Source: Branchiostoma floridae (taxonomy: Eukaryota; Chordata; Leptocardii; Amphioxiformes; Branchiostomatidae). From it: a stretch of 64,000 nt of DNA. The DNA lies in the NCBI RefSeq assembly GCF_000003815.2, contig NC_049991.1:13538529-13602528 (forward strand). Direction: 5' to 3'. The position numbers and the translations under genes were made by a program. Of the stretch, positions 37,941 to 47,701 are shown one piece after another (the first letter of the stretch is position 1; every line of letters starts with the position of its first letter). Under the pieces are notes generated by a model. The model was given only the letters and a program-made list of their open reading frames with translations. It was not told where the DNA came from and made no database searches.

Positions 37941-38196
37941 AATTTTTTAAGCAGGGCTAGATGCCACACACGATCCCTACACGGTTGCGGCAAATGCCTG
38001 GCATGTCTTCCGCGATGGGCTTACAACGGGCCCGCGGGCTTAGATGCATTTTGCGACGATTTCGTGATGTCATACACGATCCTGACACGATCACGGCAAA
38101 ATGCCTTACACGGCGTCGGCGTCGGTGTTTTAACCGACCCGCGCGGTCAGCTGTATTTTGCGGCGATTTCGTGATGTCTTACATGGAACATCTGCC
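37941..38196. mobile_element. Transposon right outer domain, copy with foreign flank
   Basis: Inverted copy of the left terminal domain, ending CATGGAACATCTGCC at 38196. The flank (GGTATGAC) differs from the NLR-A target duplication, so this end belongs to another insertion of the family or to a misplaced contig. Confidence 0.75.
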
Positions 38197-38219
38197 GGTA
38201 TGACCTACCATTTGTAGCC

Positions 38220-38829
38220 ATGTCGGTCAACACAGAATCAGACAGACATGTTTCAAACATCAGCCACTCGTGCACACATGCCTGGGAAGATGTAACAGGT
38301 GTTAAGGTAGTACTGGGGGGAGACACTACTCTGCAGATTGTTCCCATGGGTGTAGACAAGTCCTACCAACCCCAAACCATTGCTGTAGTTGTGTCAGGTA
38401 TTATAATGGCAGATGATAATCACAGAAACATGTCGTATTCTGTTGGCCATGGCAGAAATATCAGCACATTTAGTCATGAAGAAATGCTGAATGTGACGTG
38501 TCATGTCGACACCGTCCGGGGGGAGACATACCGACATGTCTTCACCACACCCGTGTCCAGTACCCCTGATGGCACACAGTGTACAGGAAAGGTGATCCCG
38601 GTCACAAGAAATGCAACCACCATCATCATGACAGCCGAGGCCCCCCTAAACCAGACGATCACAGTCACAAATGAAACTGTGACAGCGCGACCGGTAAAAG
38701 AGCAAATCACATGTTACTGTTATGCATGCCTCATATACAGCATCACATTGTCAGCTGTAGTAGGGATTGAGCATATAGCGCTGCTAGTAGCATGTGCGTA
38801 TACCATCATAAAACTGCGTAGTTGTTCTC
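38220..38829 (+). CDS. Unrecognised membrane glycoprotein fragment
   Basis: An open frame of 203 codons that runs into an N gap. I do not recognise it. It has seven N-glycosylation sequons (NIS, NMS, NIS, NVT, NAT, NQT, NET), scattered cysteines, beta-strand-like alternation in the first 160 residues, and a hydrophobic stretch near residues 170-200 (ITLSAVVGIEHIALLVACAY) followed by basic residues KLRS. This fits a type I membrane protein exon that lacks its signal peptide. The frame stays open upstream of the ATG to the transposon end at 38196, so the exon's 5' side may have been cut by the insertion. Further exons would lie in the gap. Confidence 0.4.
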
Positions 38830-39361
38830 NNNNNNNNNNNNNNNNNNNNNNNNNNNNNNNNNNNNNNNNNNNNNNNNNNNNNNNNNNNNNNNNNNNNNNN
38901 NNNNNNNNNNNNNNNNNNNNNNNNNNNNNNNNNNNNNNNNNNNNNNNNNNNNNNNNNNNNNNNNNNNNNNNNNNNNNNNNNNNNNNNNNNNNNNNNNNNN
39001 NNNNNNNNNNNNNNNNNNNNNNNNNNNNNNNNNNNNNNNNNNNNNNNNNNNNNNNNNNNNNNNNNNNNNNNNNNNNNNNNNNNNNNNNNNNNNNNNNNNN
39101 NNNNNNNNNNNNNNNNNNNNNNNNNNNNNNNNNNNNNNNNNNNNNNNNNNNNNNNNNNNNNNNNNNNNNNNNNNNNNNNNNNNNNNNNNNNNNNNNNNNN
39201 NNNNNNNNNNNNNNNNNNNNNNNNNNNNNNNNNNNNNNNNNNNNNNNNNNNNNNNNNNNNNNNNNNNNNNNNNNNNNNNNNNNNNNNNNNNNNNNNNNNN
39301 NNNNNNNNNNNNNNNNNNNNNNNNNNNNNNNNNNNNNNNNNNNNNNNNNNNNNNNNNNNNN
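38830..39361. other. Assembly gap (532 N)
   Basis: The gap interrupts the glycoprotein-like frame. Confidence 0.95.
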
Positions 39362-40242
39362 CCTGTATAATAACCCCTCTGCTAACCGTCCCATCCATTA
39401 GCAAACATACAGTAGACATACGTGAAGTAAAAGCTGGAAACCTTCACGCCAAAACATGTCATTACCAGGCCTCAAGCCCCATCATTGTCAAATCTCAAGC
39501 CGACGTCTTGGAAAGACCACATGCACGGTCTAAGAACCTGTAAAAGAAGAGCAGGGAAGGGTTGGTAACGCCAAGTATAAAAGCTTCTTTTCTATTAAAT
39601 CTCCTTGGTAACGCTTAGTTTACCTTTATCCGCGGGTAACCTAACCTATATCCACCATATTTAGATTTTCGAAATATCAAGTTGATGGCCGGTGGTTTCA
39701 ATTGCAATATTTTCAAAACCTTGTCGTTACCCACTGAAATGGTTTATGATGCTTTATAACAGTCTTACGTAGGGGGAGAGACAAGCAATCTATTTCTGCT
39801 CCAGGTGAAGTGAACATGTAAATCATCTTTCATTCTCAAACATGAAGTTACCGACACATTATTTCATATGATGGCCCTCAATCTAACCCTGAGTTGCCCC
39901 AAAATTTGTGAGACCCCACCTAATGCCACATACCTGTGCCACATTTATCTGTATCTGGAGGCATTGAGCTTTTTAGATCTCTGGTCAGCTGGATAAGTCT
40001 GCACATATGTACGCAGGCAGGCACACAAACGCACACGTACACTCTCATGCATGCACGCACTGCAAGTACTTCGTCTGCTGTTATAACCTCTTTCTACTAG
40101 GACGGCGCTCTCATGATCACCGCTCTCTGTCTCTGACTTAAAATTTGACATATCGCTCAGCAAATTCTATAGAAAATGATAAACATTTTTTTAACACTTT
40201 GCACTTTACACAAATCTTCTCAGTCACACTATAACGTTTGAT
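39362..40242. other. Short contig, no gene recognised
   Basis: I find no gene and no resemblance to the surrounding transposon. A CA/CG-rich alternating stretch (CACACAAACGCACACGTACAC, shortened here) lies near 40020-40060. Placement rests on scaffolding only. Confidence 0.5.
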
Positions 40243-40342
40243 NNNNNNNNNNNNNNNNNNNNNNNNNNNNNNNNNNNNNNNNNNNNNNNNNNNNNNNNNN
40301 NNNNNNNNNNNNNNNNNNNNNNNNNNNNNNNNNNNNNNNNNN
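40243..40342. other. Assembly gap (100 N)
   Basis: The gap precedes the contig that carries the true right end of the NLR-A insertion. Confidence 0.95.
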
Positions 40343-41483
40343 ACAGGATTCCTACAATCCTACACTTCCTACAGCTGAATTTCTGATGGTTTGTTCTTCA
40401 TGTCCGCTCAGCCTACAAATACCTACATCACCAATTGTAGGATTATGTAGGATTCCTACAGTCCTACACTTCCTACAGCTGAATTTCAGATGGTTTGTTC
40501 TTCGTGTCTGCTCAGCCTACAAATGTCTACATCACCAATTGTAGGATTATGTAGGATTCCTACAATCCTACACTTCCTACAGCTGAATTTCTGATGGTTT
40601 GTTCTTCATGTCCGCTCAGCCTACAAATACCTACATCACCAATTGTAGGATTATGTAGGATTCCTACAATCCTACACTTCCTACAGTTGAATTTCGGATG
40701 GTTTGTTCTTCATGTCCGCTAAGCCTACAAATACCTACATCACCAATTGTAGGATTATGTAGGATTCCTACAATCCTACACTTCCTACAGCTGAATTTCT
40801 GATGGTTTGTTCTTCATGTCCGCTCAGCCTACAAATACCTACATCACCAATTGTAGGATTATGTAGGATTCCTACAATCCTACACTTCCTACAGCTGAAT
40901 TTCGGATGGTTTGTTCTTCATGTCCGCTCAGCCTACAAATACCTACATCACCAATTGTAGGATTCTGTAGGATTCCTACAATCCTACACTTCATACAGTT
41001 CAAGTTTGGATGGTTTGTTCTTCATGTCCACTCAGCCTACAAATACCTACATCACCAATTGTAGGATTATGTAGGATTCCTACAATCCTACACTTCCTAC
41101 AGTTGAATTTCGGATGGTTTGTTCTTCATGTCCGCTCAGCCTACAAATACCTACATCACCAATTGTAGGATTGTGTAGGATTCCTACAACCCTACACTTC
41201 CTACAGTTGAATTTTGGATGGTCCGCTCCCTATATCCTCACACCCTACAAATGTCTACATCACCAATTGTAGGATTCTGTAGGATTCCTACAACCCTACG
41301 CTTCCTACAGCTGCATGTCGGATGGTTTGTTCTTCATGTCCGCTCAGCCTACATATACCTACATCACCAATTGTAGGATTATGTAGGATTCCTACAATCC
41401 TACACTTCCTACAGCTGAATTTTGGATGGTCCGCTCCCTGTGTCACTCTCAGACTACAAACATCTACAGCAACAATTGTAGAA
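40343..41483 (-). repeat. 104-bp satellite array, reverse, about 11 units
   Basis: Right-hand array of the element inserted in NLR-A. It ends in the ACATCTACAGCAACAATTGT junction (from 41460), as in the contig at 37608. Subtypes alternate, including the GGTCCGCTCCCTATATCCTC variant. Confidence 0.88.
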
Positions 41484-41737
41484 TTTTTTAAGCAGGGCTA
41501 GATGCCACACACGATCCCTACACGGTTGCGGCAAATGCCTGGCATGTCTTCCGCGAAGGTGTTACAACGGGCCCACGGGCTTAGATGCATTTTGCGACGA
41601 TTTCGTGATGTCATACACGATCCTGACACGATCACGGCAAAATGTCTTACACGGCGTCGGCGTCGGTGTTTTAACCGACCCGCGCGGTCAGCTGTATTTT
41701 GCGGCGATTTCGTGATGTCTTACATGGAACATCTGCC
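41484..41737. mobile_element. Transposon right outer domain inserted in NLR-A
   Basis: Inverted partner of 19786-20032, ending CATGGAACATCTGCC at 41737. It contains the same two diverged 107-bp units. It is followed by the target duplication TCGTTTCT (41738-41745) and then NLR-A coding sequence. Confidence 0.85.
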
Positions 41738-44700
41738 TCGTTTCTTGAAACACCCACATCAACATCGTCGTCAATGAATAATTCAAATGTCCTCAGGGTC
41801 CTATTTTGAGCCAGAGCATCCATCAGCCTGAAGATGTGAAACCGAGTTAACTCTCTGTAAGTGATAGGATTATCTCTGCCCTTTTGCTTATGATAAAAAG
41901 AAAAATGTAGCACAATGTGCCGAAGAACTTCAGTAACGGATATAATGTTAGCCAAGATACTTGGAAGGTTCTTGGTATGCCAAAAGACAGTGCACCTGTA
42001 CATCAACCTCAAGCTAAAGGTTTTGATGGTCTTTGACTCGCAGAGAAGCCTTCCAATCGACTCATTGAAAGCCCGGTCATCAACACTAGTTGGGACGTAA
42101 TCTTCCAGCTCATCTCCACCGTCTGAGTCTGGCTCGTAGTAGTATTCTTCTGGGTGATGTTGTAACGCTCCATAGATCCAAAGCTTGAATGTGCTGAGTG
42201 TGCTCGACGAAGCTAAGAGGTCAAAAGGCAGGCGAAGCTTGCGAAGCGGCGCACCAGAAAATATGGACTCGTGCAAGTACGACTGCAACGAGGCGAAGCT
42301 TACTAACAAGTGGTCTTCATCGAGAGAAAGCGAACCAGGGAAATCGAAATCAGACTCCTCCATGTGCAGCTTCAGTATAATAGAGGACAGAGGTGTGCAA
42401 ATGGACATGGCACGAAATAGTTTGGTCATCAGTACGAAGTCTCTGTCACTAGTTGTAAGCCCGAGGATTTGGGCGAAGAAGACACGAATAGACTGCGCCC
42501 TTTCCAATACGTCCCAGAGAGGAACTCCTCCATATGCAGCTTCCTGGTCCTCGATATTCAAGCCAGGAAATATCATAACATCTAGTTCAAGCTTTGTTAT
42601 TGAGAGATGTGTCACAAAGCGGTTTCTTACCAATGCTGAAGCCACCTCTTTCGTCATGGGATGTGTCGATAGGTTTATATCAACTCGGGTTACACCTGGA
42701 CACTCTGCGTTTAAAAGCAAAGGAAGACCAAAACGCCAGATGTCACCATGCACATATGCAAAGAGATCTGAAACATCAATAGTCTTCGGAAAACAGGGGT
42801 AAAGCACTCTCACTAGATCTAGGTCACTTTCACTCTCAATCAGACATTTGATGCAGAACGCAAACAGAGCTCTGAACTGGTCTTTTGCATCACTGTCGCC
42901 ACTACTTTGCAACGCCAGGAGACGGCTACGGAAGCATTCAAATACTGCTCTTGCGCGAGTCTTCAAGGTGCCAACGAGAAACAAGCAAACTTGGTGCAAG
43001 TTATCGTCTTCCAACGAACGCAAGACACGTTCTTTAAAAGTAGGCACGGTTTCAGACACATTTGCCCGTAGTCGCCTGGCTCGTGGTTCCACCAGAAAAA
43101 GCTGGTGTGGGATGAACTCAAACATGCCAGTTGACACAGAGCCACTTAAGCCCTCCTGGACAGCGGCATCTGTAGACAGGAAAACTGCAGCAAAGTACTC
43201 TTGGAAGGTTTTGTGCAGAAACGACCAAACAAAAGAAGCTTCGATGCGGGATGCTCCCAAGTCTTTTGTGAGAAATCCAAGTTTGAACATCTCCATGCCC
43301 CTGGTCACGGACTGAAAATCAGCCTCATCAAAGTTTACCTCATTACGGAGAAGGCCTTCCCAGGCAACTCGGCCCATTTCTACAAGCTGAGTAAATACAT
43401 TGCCAGGGATCTCTGTGCCAGCAACATTTATGTCGTTCTTGCTGCAGTAACGCTTCACAATGCAGAGAACCAAGCTAGAGAATAAACCTGTGATAGTCGA
43501 TGGAAGTGAACCGTCATTGTCTTCCCAAACAATACAAAGTAACATGGTGTTGAGGGGATTTGTGGCAAGTTCAAGTAAGTTTTTGTCTCTAGCTATCCGC
43601 GATCCAAGACTGTTTGCGAGGTGAGGGCGCTCACTAAAGTATTTGTGAATGTATTCTTGGCTATTCGCCTCTGTGTAGCCTGTGATATTGCAATGTAACG
43701 GACAACCCTTTAGGTCTGCAGTACACTCGTGAGGACGGGAGGTAACTACTACAGTAGCATCGGTCATGACCCTTTGCTGTATCAGCTTTATCACGTCAGA
43801 AGACTGTCTAACCTGAGGTTTCAACTCATCCAAGCCATCTAGGATGAACAGCACTTTGGGCTGATTGGCGGCTTGTCTCATGTATGACCATAGACCCTCC
43901 CTGTCTATGTCTGTGTCCTCGGGCAAGAGCTGGTCGAAAACGGCATCTTTGGCGTTACCATCAAAGTAACGCAGTTGCAAGAGGAAAGCGAATTCGAATT
44001 GTTGGAATGAATCACTGGACCAGTCGCACGCCAACTTACGACACTGGATACTTTTACCTATGCCCGGTGGACCCTCAATCCTTATTCTCTTTGGCTTCTC
44101 CGTTTTCTCATCCTGAAATACCCCATGATCTTCAATCTTAATAATCTCTCCATTTCTATTTACATCAAATATCTGCTCTATCCTGATAAGCCCGGGGGCC
44201 CCCCCAGAAACTCGAGGGTTACTACCAAACCGTTTCCCTGTCTCCCCCCTCCCTGGCCGTCTGAATGGTAGGTCCCTATCTGCCCTGTCCTTCCTGACTA
44301 TTTGAAGGTTTGTGTACACATCCTTCAGTTGAAGATGGAGGTCGTCGAACCAGGGAAGAGGCTGGAACTCCCCCAGCTTCGTCCTGTAGAGCCGTTTTAG
44401 ATGCCACTTCAGCCACTCTAGCTGCTCTGTGGAGGGAAGCTGAGCCTGAGGTCTGCGCACTGAAAAGACAAATAAACACAATGAATTGTTGTAAAATGTA
44501 CATATAATTAGTATAAATTTTAGTTCAATAAGAGCACTACTGCTTGGATCTTATTGGGCGTCTCTAATGGACGATATCATGTTAATAAAATAATGGATAG
44601 GCTCAGATATACATGTGCAATATATAGAAGTGTTCATAGTGCAAGTCAATGATTGGTCTTCACATCCATAAATATGACAGCTTGCATAAGAGAACAGCAT

Positions 44701-45705
44701 TCCCGTTATTATTGTCAATCCACCAACACACAAAAATATCGTGTATCAACTATGAACTGTGTATGTTTGCAAGCAGTAATCGATTGTGAATGCTTAATAA
44801 CACACAAAAAACACGTTTGCTTGCACTCACATCTGTTTCGAAATTTCTTGTTGACATAGTTTTCAAAACAGGTGCCTTCAAGTTTCCAGTAACTTCAGGA
44901 AAAGATGTGCAGCAGAAAATATAACGTCGATACTCCATTGTTGTTTTTGCATGAGAGATAACGTTACCATTTGTGAGCGGGCGACCTGTGGGGATGTTGG
45001 CTAAGCTTGCTATGTCGTCCAGTCTGTCGATATCTGCTGAGTGTGTCTGGTGTCTCAGACCTTCCTCGCCAGCATCATACGTCACTTCGGTTCCTACGTA
45101 AAACACATGAAAACATATAACAGCAGTCTTTGTTTTGCAACAATAACAGCTGCAGACTATTGACAGCAACCAACGTTATTGTTTTGGGGCGAGAGAACAT
45201 ATTTTTTTTAACAAACATGCAAACGTTTGCCACTCGCCTGACCGGCATTGACTTTGCGGGCTTTGTGAAAACTGATCCCCTACACCCATGATTGTTGTTG
45301 ACACTCACCGTCCTTATACGTTACGTGTGTGACGTGTTGGATAAGAGGGCTGTTGAAAGTTAGCTCGCAGTTGGCCCCAGGCTGCAGTAGGACGTTGTCC
45401 TTGCCCTCCACGTGACCAGTATAGCTGATGCCCTGAACAGTGCCTGGCTGTTGACAGGCCAGTCTGAGCTGCAAGTCACCTAGGTACGAATGAAGTAGAA
45501 AATCAGCGTAACTTTATAACAAATAGCCCCAAACAGTGTATGTGGCCCAATTTGTGACATTGAACTCACCTTCATATGCCTGAGCATCTCTGGACGAGAC
45601 TGCAAGTTCCCCTGGGTTAGCTTGGCGGCACAGAGCTCCCGTGTCGTCATCCGAGCTGTTGCTTGACGACCGCCGAGCATAAACTTTAGGACGTGCACCA
45701 GACAT
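41671..45705 (-). CDS. NLR-A: NACHT-domain immune receptor, 5' part, transposon-truncated
   Basis: NOD-like receptor protein, a cytosolic sensor in which the NACHT ATPase oligomerises. Exons: 45570-45705 (ATG at 45705), 45309-45479, 44968-45093, and 44459 into the element. Coding sequence from the gene ends at 41738; the frame runs about 22 codons into the transposon and stops at 41671, giving 1073 aa. Residues 1-144 are a serine-rich start, a module with LRLACQQPGTVQGISY, and a short acidic exon; no death-fold is recognised. The pre-NACHT block is LGEFQPLPWFDDLHLQLKDV. NACHT motifs are Walker A GPPGIGKS (about 274), Walker B VLFILDGLDEL (about 347) and VVVTSRPHE (about 382). Beyond lies a long winged-helix/LRR-like region. 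The severed C terminus is at 19111-19785. Exon lengths with the element removed sum to 1274 codons in frame. Confidence 0.88.
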
Positions 45706-45947
45706 TTGTGGTGCCGTTACGGTGGGTGGCGGCTGTTCAAATGGTACGTCGCAAAAACACCTCTCATCGAGGTCATCAAGTCTGCAGGTCAGAGAGCATA
45801 CAGCTGTCGGCACAGAAACGTGATCATCGGTATACAGATATGCTAGAAGTGCGATTCAACTATTCTGTCCCTCAACAATCAACAAACCCGAGGGTCAGCC
45901 ATTTTGAACAAGTTAGTCGTCATGTTACACGTTAAGACTTACCTGGT

Positions 45948-46085
45948 GCACCGAGGTCTCTTGGGTATCTGTATGTCTTCTATGGAGTATCTTCACTCTA
46001 GGAAAGAGCTCCAGGAGCCCAATTCCTGGGTCACTGATGTGTTTTATGGTGAACGAACACCTCACGCTCTGCCCCACCTGGTACA
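45948..46085 (-). other. NLR-A probable 5' UTR exon
   Basis: The minus strand has a donor CACCAG|GTAAGT at about 45947, and an acceptor TTTGAACAG lies just upstream of the ATG exon at about 45733. The block 45948-46085 is conserved in NLR-B (about 52493-52622), including GGTGCACCGAGGTCTC on the plus strand. This supports a transcribed non-coding first exon in both genes. Confidence 0.5.
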
Positions 46086-46120
46086 TGCAAATGAAGAAAA
46101 ATAGTCGGGTATTTCCATGC

Positions 46121-46140
46121 GGGGATTCCCCATGACGTCA
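46121..46140. promoter_or_regulatory. kappa-B plus CRE sites upstream of NLR-A
   Basis: GGGGATTCCCC (46121-46131) is a full palindromic match to the NF-kB consensus GGGRNNYYCC. It is followed two bases later by TGACGTCA (46133-46140), the perfect CRE/ATF palindrome. The pair lies about 40 bp upstream of the proposed first exon and is conserved at NLR-B. An octamer-like ATGCAAAT is at about 46085. Confidence 0.65.
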
Positions 46141-47701
46141 CCCTTTGAGAGCGGACGTTGACCTTTCCATCCAGCTTTTATAGCTTAATAACGTTCCGTT
46201 CCCAGCTATAAGGTATGATAACAATCGATTCATGTGAGGACTATTTACTTACAAACCGTTCCTTGCGGCACGGTTTAACGTTTAGTTTATGATAACGTAA
46301 TGAACTGATCTGATCTGATCTGACCCTTGTAGTCAACGCGTTGGTTTCGATGATGTAATGACCGAAAGTAAAAACAACAGGTTGGCTCGATTTGTAATTG
46401 TGGGAGGGGTGTGTGAAAAACGAAAAAGCTTTGGTAGCACCTAATTTTCCTGACCAGTGCATTTATGACATTATTGTCATCCATGATGCTAACTACCTTC
46501 GCCAAGGCCGGGGCAGTTTGCTGGAACGAAAAGTAAGATATGAAAGAATTCAAAACACACGAAACGTAAAAAAATAGTCATGGGCATTACGATGTGTATA
46601 TTTCTTGACATACACTTTATTTTTCTTTCCCGCAAACAACCTGGCTGGGCCCCGGTTAGGAAATGTGACTCTGTCATAACAAAGATTGAGACTGGATGAG
46701 GGGAAGTTGACCTTCCGCATGATAACATACATTGAAGGGGATTTGTCTGGCAACCGGAACCATGCCTGGTGTAGCATGAATACGCTGACTAGTCCGCAAA
46801 TAGATCCATCACACGTGATTTAAGTTAATGATTTTATTTTATTTGTCAAGATAAAAAGACAAGTTGGAACAAAGGATCTAAAATCCACAGCGAGTAGAAC
46901 TCGTAAATTACAAAGTTATAAAGATGTAAATTTAGATTTGCTGTCAAAGTGAGTCAAAATGACGCCTGTTGTACATGATCATTTCAGTAAAGGTTAACAG
47001 ATATCTAAACATGGTCAGCTATTCTCCAGTGACATCACTGTTTTATGTATCTACAGTTGTATACATACACACGATTCCAGTCAACGCATTGTAATGACTA
47101 CTTTGTACCACATCCACTTGTGGAGACATACATCATCTGTAAAACCAGCTCCATGTTTACATTTCTAGCCAAAAGTTCAGGTATTATATAGATTCATCAC
47201 TTACATACACATATGACCATACAAAAATGCAATTCTCCGCATAGTAAACCACGTTGGCATTCAATAAACCACTGTCGATGCTGCTACTATGAATGATATT
47301 GATTCTATATATATATAATCTTCAGTGGGTTTCATGCATCAGAAATCTGCAACACATGCGAAACGCAAGCTGGAACTTTAGGTTTAAATTCACTTTATAA
47401 GAGATGTGTATAGATGCAAACAACATCACGAACTCGTGATATTATTTCTGCATATTCTGAATGCACGGAAATATTGGGTGCAAAGATTTTCAAATGATGA
47501 TGATTGATGGGGAAATATTGTGGAGTGTATTAGTTTGATGTCATACTTGGCTAAGTCGGGAGCCAACGGATTCCATCACATTTATAACAATACTAATAAC
47601 ATTGACACGAAATCGTTAAGTACCAAAATTGTATAGGTACTTAAACTCCATATGAACTCCATACTGAAACTCCACTTGGCAATTTTATTTTGATAGTCAG
47701 G
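46141..47701. other. Spacer between NLR-A promoter and NLR-B 3' end
   Basis: No gene is seen. About 46330-46480 is similar to the far 5' flank of NLR-B (shared AAAGTAAAAACAACAGGTTG), and 46800-47700 is similar to the NLR-A 3' flank at 18130-19110. The boundary between the two duplicated gene units therefore falls near 46.5-46.8 kb. Confidence 0.55.

Noticed and set aside
20033-41483. CRISPR-like reading of the regular 104-bp repeats
   Set aside because: Units are tandem without unique spacers, the host is a eukaryote with introns, and the palindrome is inside each unit; this is a satellite.
44276-44503. Alternative minus frame over the start of NLR-A exon 4
   Set aside because: The family-conserved pre-NACHT block is in the other frame, and the acceptor at 44460 fixes the phase.
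46173-46180. TATAAAAG on the minus strand as an NLR-A TATA box
   Set aside because: It is not conserved at NLR-B, and its position would put the kappa-B/CRE pair downstream of the start site; left undecided.
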